DNA of 64,000 nt from Clostridium saccharoperbutylacetonicum N1-4(HMT) (GTDB lineage Bacteria; Bacillota; Clostridia; Clostridiales; Clostridiaceae): contig NC_020291.1 in assembly GCF_000340885.1 (NCBI RefSeq), forward strand, positions 4,525,001 to 4,589,000. Reading direction: 5' to 3'. Of this stretch, positions 38,081 through 46,985 are shown one piece after another (within the stretch, counting starts at the first letter, position 1; each line of letters begins with the position of its first letter). The notes beneath the pieces are model-generated. The model worked only from the letters and a program-made list of their open reading frames with translations, made no database searches and was not told where the DNA came from. The position numbers and the translations under genes are program-made.

Positions 38081-38683
38081 TCATTCATACATTTTAAAGA
38101 ACGGATCATAGTTACTATCTTCATTCCATAAATATTCAATGCTTTTGCTAATCTCTAATGCTTTTTCCTTTCCAATTAACTCTTCTATAAAACCTAATGC
38201 CATATCCATCCCTGCTGATACCCCAGAAGATGTAAATATCTTGCCATCCCTTATCCATCTAGCTTCCTTTACCCATAGCACATCTTCATTTTGTTCTGTA
38301 ACCCATTTAAATGCTCTTTTATTTGTTGTTGCTCGTTTTCCATTTATAATTCCTGCTTTCGCTAGTAAAGCTGACCCTGTACACACACTTATTATATATT
38401 TTGCTTCTTTTGACATATTTTCAATGAAGTTAATAAACTCATTATCATTAACTTTTTCTCTTGTACCATTTCCACCTGGCACAAATAAAATTTTCAAAGC
38501 ATCATCACTTGTATATAAATTAGTCTCCACCTTTACCTTTTGAGAACTTTCAACCAGCCCACCGTCAACTGAAATAAAATTCAATTTAAAAATCTCTGGT
38601 AATTTTCCAAGTATTTCAACAGGGCCAAATACATCTAAAGTTTCAAATTTATCAAACAATAGTATGTCAACTCTATAATTCAT
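38081..38683 (-). CDS. DJ-1/PfpI family protein
   Basis: This 200-residue class-I glutamine-amidotransferase-like protein has the nucleophile elbow cysteine Cys101 in [15 protein letters not shown], the acid residue at its N-terminal end (FGPVEIL) and a C-terminal [16 protein letters not shown]. Proteins of this branch include isonitrile hydratase-like and putative glyoxalase III enzymes or chaperones. TTAGGAG is well placed before the ATG. The specific activity is unknown. Confidence 0.85.
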   Translation of the reverse strand: MNYRVDILLFDKFETLDVFGPVEILGKLPEIFKLNFISVDGGLVESSQKVKVETNLYTSDDALKILFVPGGNGTREKVNDNEFINFIENMSKEAKYIISVCTGSALLAKAGIINGKRATTNKRAFKWVTEQNEDVLWVKEARWIRDGKIFTSSGVSAGMDMALGFIEELIGKEKALEISKSIEYLWNEDSNYDPFFKMYE

Positions 38684-38765
38684 GTTATCAACTCCTAATA
38701 TTTTATCTGAATATAATAATTTCTTTTAACGTACATTCAATTGATAAAAAATCAATTTATAAATT

Positions 38766-39284
38766 CTAAATATGCTGCTTTTTAAATTTAATAATATAAT
38801 TATTAAATTCATTTGAAGAGCCTACTAATGTAAAATTACAATTATTCAAAACTCTATTAGAGCCTGTATTTGTTTTTAATACCTTATTAGCTGTTATACC
38901 ATTGCAAAATGGATATTTATACGCCCAATCCATTAATAGAGATAACGCCTCTGTCATAAATCCTTTCCTTCTACAGTTAGAAGATATGCTATACCCAACC
39001 TCTGTATATCCACTTTCATTTGGAATTCCTTTAAATCCAATAAAACCCATTCCTTCCCCATTATCCTTATTAATAATAAGCCAATAAGTATACCAGTCAT
39101 GGATATCTTCACTAACCTTTTTCATTTTCTCTATTTTCTTTGTTATTGCTATTTTAACAAAATCAAATATTACTTCTGTTTCTATAGGCGTTTTAATTTT
39201 TCTATCATTATTAATATTTAAAAGTTCAGTAACTGACAAGGGTCTTAAAAGTAAATTTTCACCTTCTACTAATATCTTTTCCAC
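38766..39284 (-). CDS. GNAT-family N-acetyltransferase (RimJ/RimL-like)
   Basis: This 172-residue protein is of the ribosomal-protein-acetyltransferase-like branch: ENLLLRPLSVTEL at the start, MGFIGFKGIPNESGYTEVGY, SNCRRKGFMTEALSLLMDWA (the acetyl-CoA loop) and NTGSNRVLNNCNFTLVG near the end. The start is GTG at 39284, with AGGAGG 7 bases before it. It follows the Nudix hydrolase gene by 26 bases in the same direction, a likely operon. Confidence 0.85.
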   Translation of the reverse strand: MEKILVEGENLLLRPLSVTELLNINNDRKIKTPIETEVIFDFVKIAITKKIEKMKKVSEDIHDWYTYWLIINKDNGEGMGFIGFKGIPNESGYTEVGYSISSNCRRKGFMTEALSLLMDWAYKYPFCNGITANKVLKTNTGSNRVLNNCNFTLVGSSNEFNNYIIKFKKQHI

Positions 39285-39310
39285 ACTGATACCTCCTAAT
39301 TAGTTCCAGT

Positions 39311-39913
39311 TTATAAATTATCCAAAAAATCCTGCAGCATTTCAGCAGTAATCCCCCAAATATTATAGTCTTCATATTTATAAAACAACGATCTGTAACC
39401 AGCTTCTCTAAATTTATAATTTTCCTTGTTAACTATCAAATCATAAGGAAAATCTTTTGGTCTATCAATTTTTATTTTGCTATTTATCTCTAAATATTTA
39501 TGATCTATAAGGTAATCCAATGGAACAAGAAATATATGATCCACTTCATCTTTATTTATATTGATTTCTTTAACATCTTCTATTACTCCAACAAAAGGAT
39601 GAATTATTATTCCATCAAATCTAACTACCGTATCTAATTCGTTTATTATTTCAATATTACTTACGCCAAGTTCTTCTGATATTTCTCTTAAGGCAGCTGT
39701 CTTTGGCGTTTCACAATCATCTATTTTCCCACCTGGAAAACAAATATCACCAGGCTGGCTATTCAATTTTTTTGATCTTACTTCAAACAAAACTTGTACT
39801 TCTCCATCAACATTTATAATAGGAATTATTATTGCTGATCTTCTCATTTTTCTCCAACCATTAATATATGGTTTAATATCTTTAATTTTACTTTTAATGT
39901 TTTCTATATCCAT
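39311..39913 (-). CDS. Nudix hydrolase, CoA pyrophosphatase type
   Basis: This 200-residue protein has the Nudix box G-x5-E-x7-REISEELG (GGKIDDCETPKTAALREISEELG) preceded by SQPGDICFPGG, the characteristic upstream motif of the CoA-diphosphatase (UPF0035) subgroup. It would hydrolyse CoA or oxidised CoA to phosphopantetheine and 3',5'-ADP. AGGAAGGTG precedes the ATG. Confidence 0.87.
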   Translation of the reverse strand: MDIENIKSKIKDIKPYINGWRKMRRSAIIIPIINVDGEVQVLFEVRSKKLNSQPGDICFPGGKIDDCETPKTAALREISEELGVSNIEIINELDTVVRFDGIIIHPFVGVIEDVKEININKDEVDHIFLVPLDYLIDHKYLEINSKIKIDRPKDFPYDLIVNKENYKFREAGYRSLFYKYEDYNIWGITAEMLQDFLDNL

Positions 39914-40063
39914 ACTGTCACCTTCCTACTTATAAAATTTAAAAATTTCTGTTGATTAAATTCTATTATACAATTTCTAATTAATATTTTACATCTCAAT
40001 TTAACAAATTTTGAAAAAATTAATGCCTTAAAAATAAACTTTCTCCATAGAGTTTTCCTTATA

Positions 40064-40370
40064 GATATCCAAGGCGAGAATTAGACATATACGGAACTTA
40101 CCGAAATTAAACACATATTTATTACAGCGGACTAATGAAATTTTCGCTGGATGGGTTCTAAGTGGAAGGTTGCACCCATTTCTGCATGTTCCTAAAGTAA
40201 TTTTATGACAAGCAGAAAGTGGAACAACCTTCCACTAATAACCATCACAGCTTAATTTCATATGCCGCTTGCACAAATATGTATCTAATTTCTAGTGTAG
40301 TGTTACGATTATAATTTCTCAATGATGCATATATATTCCATTTATAAGTTTGAGTATTAATTTGGATATC
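40064..40370 (-). repeat. 307-bp structured repeat element, copy B (inverted)
   Basis: The element is bounded by GATATCCAA (40064-40072) and TTGGATATC (40362-40370), in the opposite orientation to copies A and C. It is more diverged from A and C than they are from each other, yet it keeps the helices through paired changes. The central helix GTGGAAGGTTG/CAACCTTCCAC replaces GTGGGCTTGT/ACAAGCCCAC, and ATGAAATT/AATTTCAT replaces GTGAAATT/AATTTCAC. It occupies the 604-base gap between the Nudix and HAD genes; no open frame is present. Confidence 0.85.
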
Positions 40371-40517
40371 TAAATCAAAGACTAATTTATAATTGAACAT
40401 TTATAACCTTATTTTCGCATAAATCAACTCATTGAACCTGTATTAAAAAGTTTCAATATTATTGTAACAATGTTAAAATAAAGTGTAATTGATTTTAATA
40501 TTGGGGAGGGACTTAAA

Positions 40518-41312
40518 GTGAAAAAAATTGCGTTTTTTGATATTGATGGTACCTTATATGGCAATGATGGAACTACACACAGAATTCCAGATAGTACTGT
40601 GTTAGCTATAAAGAAGTTCAGAGAAAAAGGAAATTTAGCTTTTATCTGCACTGGCAGACCAATGAGATTTATTTATCAAATATTTGGCGATAACATGTTT
40701 GATGGCTACATATCCGCTAATGGAACTTATATAGTTTATAACGGCCAAAGTATTTATGATAGAATTCTAGAACCTGAGACTATAACAAAACTTATTGAAG
40801 CTTTTAATGAATTAGATATAAGAGGTGCCTTTGCTGGTCCATATAAAGGATATCCATATAAAATGGCTTCAGATGAAATTCTGCACTATAATTCTCAATT
40901 TACTGGTGAAGAATATTTAATTAAAGAATGGAAATTAGAAGACATTCACGCTAATGCTTTTGATATTTTTTATAACGATGAATCTCAACTAAAAAAATGC
41001 AGAGAGTATTTTTCTGACAGCTTAGTATTTAACAGTCATGGTGCTCACATGTCTGCTGATGTATCTTTTAAAGATTTTGATAAAAGTTCTGGAATTAAAC
41101 ATGTAATTAATTTTCTAAATATCCCTTTAGAAAATACTATTGCTTTTGGGGATGGTTATAACGACATTACCATGTTTGAAACGGTAAAACAAGGAATAGC
41201 AATGGGAAATGCAGTAGATGAATTAAAAAAAGTTGCTACATATATAACAGATAATATTTTTGCTGATGGTTTATATAATGCCATGATAAAGCTTGGCTAC
41301 ATTGATAAATAA
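40518..41312 (+). CDS. Cof-type HAD phosphatase
   Basis: This 264-residue HAD phosphatase has the DxD nucleophile motif FFDIDGTLYG, motif II FICTGRP, a C2-type cap and motif IV IAFGDGYNDITMFE. Cof-like enzymes dephosphorylate sugar phosphates and cofactor precursors. The start is GTG, with GGGGAGGG about 7 bases upstream. It converges on a second HAD gene with a shared terminator between them. Confidence 0.88.
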   Translation: MKKIAFFDIDGTLYGNDGTTHRIPDSTVLAIKKFREKGNLAFICTGRPMRFIYQIFGDNMFDGYISANGTYIVYNGQSIYDRILEPETITKLIEAFNELDIRGAFAGPYKGYPYKMASDEILHYNSQFTGEEYLIKEWKLEDIHANAFDIFYNDESQLKKCREYFSDSLVFNSHGAHMSADVSFKDFDKSSGIKHVINFLNIPLENTIAFGDGYNDITMFETVKQGIAMGNAVDELKKVATYITDNIFADGLYNAMIKLGYIDK

Positions 41313-41386
41313 AATTATTAATTAACTTTTAAATTTATTTTGAATAAATCTCAAGATGTAATCTCTAGTTTAGCACTTCAAATAAC

Positions 41387-41430
41387 AAGAGCTCAAGAGC
41401 TTACAACATATACTTAACTCTTGAGTTCTT
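41387..41430. terminator. Bidirectional terminator between convergent HAD genes
   Basis: AAGAGCTCAAGAG and CTCTTGAGTTCTT form a 13-base stem (one G-T pair) with T-rich flanks on the right side. It lies between the stops at 41312 and 41466. Confidence 0.75.
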
Positions 41431-41465
41431 ATTTTATATTTTAACTTTTGTTCTTATTCTATGTA

Positions 41466-42257
41466 TTAAACTGATACTTCTTCATACAATTCCTTAATTG
41501 ATTCAAAACTGTATGTTGGTTTAAACTCTGTGTCAGCTAAGTCTTCCTTTTTTGCTTCACCAGTAAATAGAACAGCCGTATCCACACCACCATTAATTCC
41601 ACAAGCAATATCAGTATACAATCTATCTCCAATAACTAAAGCCTCTTCCTTTGAATATCCAGTTTGCTTTAAACACATTTCAACTATTGCCTTATTAGGT
41701 TTTCCTATGTATATAGGTTCCCTTTTAACTGCATTACCTATCATTTGGCATATAGAACCACAATCTGGTATAAAGCCAAAGCTAGTTGGACAAACAAGAT
41801 CTGGGTTAGTTGCTATGTAATCTATATTTCTTGTAGTTAATAGCTCACAAATATCTTCTATCTTTTTGTAATTTAATTCATTATCAAAGCCTACAACTGC
41901 ACAGGAAATATCATCCTCCTGCTCTTCTGTAACTTTTATATCAAAGCTTTTTAGTTCTTGGATAAAGGACTTTGTACCTAAAACAAAAATCTTTTTATCC
42001 TTATAATTTTCTTTCAAATATAAGGCAGTTGCATAAGAAGAGGTAACGAAACTAGTAGCATCAACTTTAATTTTAAACTTCTCAAATTTTTTAATATAAT
42101 CATCAATACTAGTAGTAGAGTTATTAGTTATAAAAATGTATTTTCCACCTATACTTAAAACATGCTCCATAAATTCTAAGGTTCCATCTATTAAAGTAGT
42201 ATCTAATGCAATTGTTCCATCAATATCTAATAAAAATAGTTTTTTATCTTTTAACAT
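41466..42257 (-). CDS. HAD-IIA family hydrolase (NagD-like)
   Basis: This 263-residue protein has LFLLDIDGTIALD at its N-terminus, the motif II FITNNST typical of NagD/AraL-type enzymes, YIGKPNKAIVEM (motif III) and ALVIGDRLYTDIACGINGG (motif IV). NagD and AraL dephosphorylate nucleotides or sugar phosphates. Proximity to the arabinan genes makes an AraL-like sugar-phosphate housekeeping role conceivable, but that is inference. GGAGAAG lies before the ATG at 42257; the ATG at 42272 overlaps that site and is rejected. Confidence 0.87.
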   Translation of the reverse strand: MLKDKKLFLLDIDGTIALDTTLIDGTLEFMEHVLSIGGKYIFITNNSTTSIDDYIKKFEKFKIKVDATSFVTSSYATALYLKENYKDKKIFVLGTKSFIQELKSFDIKVTEEQEDDISCAVVGFDNELNYKKIEDICELLTTRNIDYIATNPDLVCPTSFGFIPDCGSICQMIGNAVKREPIYIGKPNKAIVEMCLKQTGYSKEEALVIGDRLYTDIACGINGGVDTAVLFTGEAKKEDLADTEFKPTYSFESIKELYEEVSV

Positions 42258-42350
42258 AATACACTTCTCCATTATAAATAAATTTGTTATTTAAAAATAA
42301 AAAAACAAATTTTAAATAACTATGATGTAATTATAAAATATATATATAAT

Positions 42351-42395
42351 TATAGCCATATGTAAATTGCTTAATACCTTTTACATGTGGCTATA
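42351..42395 (-). terminator. Hairpin downstream of the cytosolic GH43 gene
   Basis: TATAGCCATATGTAAA pairs with TTTACATGTGGCTATA (16 bases, one G-T pair). It lies about 185 bases after the stop at 42581 in the 323-base gap 42258-42580. The following bases are AT-alternating rather than a pure U run, so termination is probable but not certain. Confidence 0.5.
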
Positions 42396-42580
42396 AACCC
42401 AGAATATATACAATTCTGCCGAGGAAATATTTTTTATTTTTACCAACCTTTAATTCCTCTCCATTAATATATATGTTACAAAGTAATTAAAACTTAAATA
42501 TTTCAGAGGAGCTAAACACTCCTTGATTATTTATAATTCACTATTGCTCATTGAATCTCACAATAAATATAGTTAACATA

Positions 42581-43597
42581 TTAAACTTCAAATATACGTG
42601 TATCAGGTGAAGGCACTCCAAAATCAGGAGTTCCATCTTCTTTCCACTTAATTATCTCAACTCTTGCATGTCTATTAGGATCACTTAAAGGATCTCCTTT
42701 AAGTTCAGTATAATTTCTTGAATGATAAATTAATAAATCTTGGGTTCCATCTTCTGAAACTGTGAAACTATTATGACCTGGTCCATATTGATGATTTTCA
42801 TAAGAAGTTTTAAACACAGGTTCTTTAGATTTAACCCAAGATGAAGGGGCTAGTAAATTGCTATTTTCATCTGCCGTAAGCATACCAATACAATAATTTT
42901 CATCGGTAGCACTAGCTGAATAAGTTAAAAATATTTTCCCATTTTTCTTTAATATAGCTGGTCCTTCATTTACCCAATATAGTTTTATTTCCCAATCTAA
43001 TTCTGGTTTAGATAATAATACAGGCTTAGATTTCAAGGTCCAAGGATTCTCCATTTCTGCAATATAAATATTAGAATGAGAATTTGGTTCTACTTCTGGA
43101 TCTTCTTGAGCCCACACATAATAAAGCTTATTATCATGTTCAAAAGTAGTTGCATCTAATGCAAAACTATCCCAGCCAGTTTCTATTTTCCCTTTTTCAC
43201 TCCAATTATCTGTCATCGGATCTTCATTAGCATTTTCAAGCACATACATAGAATGGTTAAAAGTAATTCCAGTTACCTCCCTATTTGGAGCAGCAGCAAA
43301 ATATATGTACCATTTACCTTGTATATAATGAATTTCTGGTGCCCATATTAATTCACTCATTTCTCCACTGTCATGCTTTTTCCAAACAGTCCTTGTTTCT
43401 GCAGCTTGCAGCTCTTCAATAGTCTTTGCTTTTCTAAGTTCAATCCTATCAAATTCAGGTACAGAAGCTATAAAATAATAAAAGCCATCTTTATGTTTAT
43501 GGATATACGGATCTGCCCTTTGAATTATTATTGGATTTTTATATTTTTTATTCATTTCATCTTTCTCACTTTGAGTATCCCTTATTAATTTGCTCAT
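42581..43597 (-). CDS. Cytosolic GH43 alpha-L-arabinofuranosidase-like enzyme
   Basis: This 338-residue five-bladed-propeller glycosidase has no signal peptide. Family-43 features are RADPYIHKHKDGFYYF with the general-base Asp, the pKa-modulating Asp in SFALDATTFEHD, and the acid Glu in WVNEGPAILKKNG; YGPGHNSFTVSEDG supplies the conserved His. The sequence resembles exo-acting arabinofuranosidases that trim imported arabino-oligosaccharides. ATG at 43597 has GGGAG 5 bases before it; an ATG at 43609 overlaps the site. It is expressed from a promoter about 220 bases upstream that closely matches the transporter operon's. Confidence 0.87.
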   Translation of the reverse strand: MSKLIRDTQSEKDEMNKKYKNPIIIQRADPYIHKHKDGFYYFIASVPEFDRIELRKAKTIEELQAAETRTVWKKHDSGEMSELIWAPEIHYIQGKWYIYFAAAPNREVTGITFNHSMYVLENANEDPMTDNWSEKGKIETGWDSFALDATTFEHDNKLYYVWAQEDPEVEPNSHSNIYIAEMENPWTLKSKPVLLSKPELDWEIKLYWVNEGPAILKKNGKIFLTYSASATDENYCIGMLTADENSNLLAPSSWVKSKEPVFKTSYENHQYGPGHNSFTVSEDGTQDLLIYHSRNYTELKGDPLSDPNRHARVEIIKWKEDGTPDFGVPSPDTRIFEV

Positions 43598-43816
43598 AGC
43601 TTCTCCCATTTTTCATAAAAAGTTTAATTATTAATACGGTTAATAGGCATTTATAATTCCTTTTATTTTAAACAACATTAAACAATACTTCAAATCTATA
43701 AATGCATTTATTTTTAAATATAATCTTTTTCTCATTTTTTAATTTCTCACTAAAACTTGTGTTTATAATGTCCTCAGCAACAAATTCATTGTCCACTAAT
43801 TTATGCTTATACAATT

Positions 43817-43844
43817 ATTATATACCCTTATATACCAAAGTCAA
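43817..43844 (-). promoter_or_regulatory. Sigma-A promoter of the GH43 gene
   Basis: On the minus strand there is a -35 TTGACT (43839-43844), a 16-base spacer and a perfect -10 TATAAT (43817-43822). The first bases of the spacer (TTGG) and the GGTA before the -10 are shared with the promoter at 52581-52608. Confidence 0.65.
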
Positions 43845-44084
43845 CATCTTTAAATTAAATATAATTAAAATATTTTAAATTTAATTAAATCAATGCTGTT
43901 TTCCACCGATTAAAACCTTGTAATATACTTCAAAGCACATATTTCCCCCAAAAAAATTACACAAATATCTTTTGATATCCTATTTTTTTCTATATTTTAC
44001 ATGAATATGATCATTAACAAATAGTTTTAATTTATACATTTTTAAAATAATAATTCACTTTTCTTGTATCTATAGGTATAATAA

Positions 44085-44180
44085 TATATATAAGTTCCAA
44101 TTAAAATTGTACATTTCTATTCAAAAAATCTAGAATTGATTTTGCCATTAATTGAACATTGATAATTGGAATATATATTA
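44085..44180 (+). repeat. AT-rich ~100 bp repeat, copy 2 (MITE-like)
   Basis: The first 65 bases (TATATAAGTTCCAATTAAAA, then TGTACAT, ATTCAAAAAATCTAGAATTG and TTTGCCATTAA) closely match 14106-14170. It closes with ATAATTGGAATATATATTA, an inverted version of its start. It precedes the ArsR-type regulator, as copy 1 precedes the response regulator. The rest of the 655-base gap 43598-44252 is AT-rich leader and promoter DNA. Confidence 0.6.
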
Positions 44181-44252
44181 CTTTTTAATTCACCACTTAA
44201 ATCGTATTATTCATTTTTATTATATAAATATTAACTTATAAAGGAGATTACT

Positions 44253-45170
44253 ATGATTCATATTACTAATCTAAAGGATAGTTTACCCTTATTCAAAGCT
44301 TTAAGTTCAGATGTACGAATAAATATCATCGATATCTTGTCTCAATATAAACAATTAAACATGAATGAATTATCTGAAAAATTAGATTTGACCAATGGTG
44401 CAGTAACAATGCATATAAAGAAATTAGAAGAATGCGGATTAATCAAAACCACAAACTTAACCGGAAAGCATGGCTTGCAAAAGATATGTTCTCTGCATGA
44501 AGATAAGTTTGTTATTGATATAGGAAAACAAGATGTGGATAATTCTTATGACATTAATTTAAGTATAGGTCATTATTCAAACTATGATATTACACCTACT
44601 TGCGGAATTGCAACTAAAGATAAACTTATAGGTGAAGTTGATAACCCTAATTATTTTGCAGATCCCGAAAGAATAAATGCCGATATTTTATGGTTTACTA
44701 AAGGTTACATAGAATATAGAATTCCTAATTATCTAAAACCTAATGAAACCTTATCCGAACTTCAAATTTCTATGGAAATAAGTTCAGAAGCTCCCGGTGT
44801 ATGCAGTGTGTGGCCTTCTGATATACACTTTTACATTAATAATCTAAACATTGGAAGCTGGACTAGTCCAGGAGATTTTGGTGATAGTAAAGGAATTTTA
44901 ACTCCAATTTGGTGGAATCCTAACTGGAATCAATATGGATTATTAAAACTTTTAAGCATAAACTCCTATGGAACCTTTATTGATGGAATGAAAATTTCAG
45001 ATGTTACCTTAGAAGATTTAGAATTAAATTACAAAAGCGATATACAATTTAAATTAGCTGTTCCAGAAGATACAAAGCACGTTGGTGGTTTAACTATTTT
45101 CGGAAAGAATTTCGGAAACTATAACCAAGGTATAAGCGTTAGATTAATCTACAATTCTTTAACTCAATAA
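44253..45170 (+). CDS. ArsR-type regulator with large beta-rich C-terminal domain
   Basis: This 305-residue protein's first ~90 residues are a winged helix of the ArsR type (LFKALSSDVRINIIDILSQY, MNELSEKLDLTNGAVTMHIKKLEECGLI) without the metal-binding cysteines of ArsR/SmtB. The remaining ~210 residues are Trp/Tyr/Asn-rich and predicted mostly beta (WPSDIHFYINNLNIGSW, TPIWWNPNWNQYG), an aromatic-rich composition like carbohydrate-binding modules. Lying between two GH43 genes, it is the natural candidate for an arabino-oligosaccharide-sensing regulator of this locus. AAAGGAG precedes the ATG. The sensor role is inference. Confidence 0.78.
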   Translation: MIHITNLKDSLPLFKALSSDVRINIIDILSQYKQLNMNELSEKLDLTNGAVTMHIKKLEECGLIKTTNLTGKHGLQKICSLHEDKFVIDIGKQDVDNSYDINLSIGHYSNYDITPTCGIATKDKLIGEVDNPNYFADPERINADILWFTKGYIEYRIPNYLKPNETLSELQISMEISSEAPGVCSVWPSDIHFYINNLNIGSWTSPGDFGDSKGILTPIWWNPNWNQYGLLKLLSINSYGTFIDGMKISDVTLEDLELNYKSDIQFKLAVPEDTKHVGGLTIFGKNFGNYNQGISVRLIYNSLTQ

Positions 45171-45217
45171 CCACATAACTAATTACATTTTCACCTAAAA
45201 TAACTTTTTCACAATAA

Positions 45218-45271
45218 AAAAATAAGAAAAGATATCATTATGTTTCCACTAAAATATCTTTTCTTTATTTT
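45218..45271 (+). terminator. Terminator of the ArsR-type regulator gene
   Basis: AAAATAAGAAAAGATAT pairs with ATATCTTTTCTTTATTTT (one bulge), giving a U-rich end on the plus strand, 50 bases after the stop. The gap to 45492 holds only AT-rich phrases of the ATTGATAATTGACA kind. Confidence 0.75.
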
Positions 45272-45492
45272 CATACATATCTATTCACCTATTATAAATA
45301 TCCAATTATCAGTTAAAGATTGTAGTTCTAATAAAAAGTTCACAGAATAAACAATTAAACGCCCATACGAAAAGATCATGTAGCCTAAAATTGGCCATTG
45401 ATAATTGACAGCAACTCATCTAGTTCATAAAATTCAATTGTTCTAATTCCTCAAAATTGACAATTGATAATTGAAAACCAGTAATTGAACCA

Positions 45493-46920
45493 TCATCTTA
45501 TTAATTTACCAATCAACGACACACCTTTTTTATCTAGTGCAGTAATTATAAGCGTTTGTTTATTATTTTCCCAATCCCATGAAGGCATCACCTTCCCTGT
45601 ATATTCAACACTTTCTCCATTAGAATTTGGTATTTCAACAGTTATGTCATCATCTCCTTCCAGCTTCCATTTTCCTGATGTTTTTTCATTTTTTAATTTA
45701 CCATTACTACTTAAATCATATTCTACAGAAGATATCATTGTATTGATGTTTTTATCTTGTACTATTAACTGCCATTTACCGACAATAGCTTCCTTCTCAA
45801 TTTTTTGTTCTTTTTCTCCAGCATACCTTTCTGAAGAAATCATTGGCCATCCATCTTTCGACCACAATATTTTTCTCACATTTAAATAAAACCAATCAGT
45901 TTTTTTCTCAGTTCTTGCATGATGTATTATATAGTAGTTCCCATCATCTTTTAATACAGAATTATGACCAGGAGCACTCCAGCCTTCTGCATCTCCAAAT
46001 TTATATCCACCTAAAACTTTATTTCCAACTTCATTTGGCTCTGCTTTAGTCACTTCAGTCATATTATTTCCATCACTATCTAAATACGGTCCTTCTATAT
46101 TATCTGCTCTTCCAACTCTTACATTATAATTTGAACTCAAAGAATCGTAGGAAACAAACAAATAATATTTTCCTTGTTCTTCATTATATATAATATACGG
46201 ACCTTCAACCGCTCCGCTTACAGACGCCGCCCTCTTTGCTATGTTTTTGCCCTTATCATTTGGGTAGATTGGTTTTCCAGTATTTTTATCTAGTTTTACT
46301 AAATAGATCCCATTCCAAAAGGACCCATATGACATCCACATATCACCATTTTCATCAGAGACTATATTAGGATCTAATGCATTTCTATCATCTCCTTGAT
46401 TAGTCTTTAAAACTAAACCTTGATCTTCCCAAGGGCCCTCTATTTCTTTACTTTTTAACAGCCCTATATATGATCTATTTTTACCAAAGGTTGATGCACA
46501 ATAATATAAATAATATTCATCCCCTACTTTTGTTATTTCTGGTGCCCATATTCCTTGAGCACGACTCCAGCTTTTTGCTTCATCTGGAATTCCTTTTAAG
46601 GCTTGGCCTACAAATTCCCAGTTAATTAAATCTTTAGACTTTCTAATTTGTATACCCGGTGTTGCCGGACCACCTACTCTAACATCTGTTGAAAATACAT
46701 AGAATGTATCTTTATCCTTATAAATAGATGGATCATGGGCTCCTAAAGTGCCCCATTTGCTTTTATCCAAAACAACACTTGGATCTCTTAATTCTTCTTG
46801 CTTTGGATCTTCCGGGAACTTCACTTTTGCTAAACTCCTTTCACTATCCTCTTTTGATGTACAACCAATTATCCCAACTATAAATATGAGCATTATAAAT
46901 AATGAAATACTTTTCTTCAT
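45493..46920 (-). CDS. abnA: Arabinan endo-1,5-alpha-L-arabinosidase lipoprotein (GH43)
   Basis: This 475-residue protein has a lipoprotein signal (lipobox IIGC, Cys20), so it is anchored outside the cell. The GH43 catalytic residues are visible: Asp63 in GAHDPSIY, Asp183 in NALDPNIV, Glu239 in AVEGPYIIY, with His319 in APGHNSV. The C-terminal ~100 residues form a small beta-barrel-like domain (GKWQLIVQDK, SSVEYDLSSNGKLKNE, SGKWKLEGDD) as in B. subtilis AbnB-type enzymes. It cuts arabinan backbones into oligomers for the neighbouring importer. AAGGAAGGTG precedes the ATG. It is separated from the GH51 gene by repeat copy C. Confidence 0.9.
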   Translation of the reverse strand: MKKSISLFIMLIFIVGIIGCTSKEDSERSLAKVKFPEDPKQEELRDPSVVLDKSKWGTLGAHDPSIYKDKDTFYVFSTDVRVGGPATPGIQIRKSKDLINWEFVGQALKGIPDEAKSWSRAQGIWAPEITKVGDEYYLYYCASTFGKNRSYIGLLKSKEIEGPWEDQGLVLKTNQGDDRNALDPNIVSDENGDMWMSYGSFWNGIYLVKLDKNTGKPIYPNDKGKNIAKRAASVSGAVEGPYIIYNEEQGKYYLFVSYDSLSSNYNVRVGRADNIEGPYLDSDGNNMTEVTKAEPNEVGNKVLGGYKFGDAEGWSAPGHNSVLKDDGNYYIIHHARTEKKTDWFYLNVRKILWSKDGWPMISSERYAGEKEQKIEKEAIVGKWQLIVQDKNINTMISSVEYDLSSNGKLKNEKTSGKWKLEGDDDITVEIPNSNGESVEYTGKVMPSWDWENNKQTLIITALDKKGVSLIGKLIR

Positions 46921-46985
46921 TTAATCACCTTCCTTCTAATAACAAACAAAGTGCCTTCAGCACGTAATTAGCTTTATCAATTATA

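Noticed and set aside
40424..40651. Leftward 75-codon frame overlapping the Cof-type HAD gene
   Set aside because: It is antisense to a convincing HAD phosphatase start, and its own start lacks a ribosome site.
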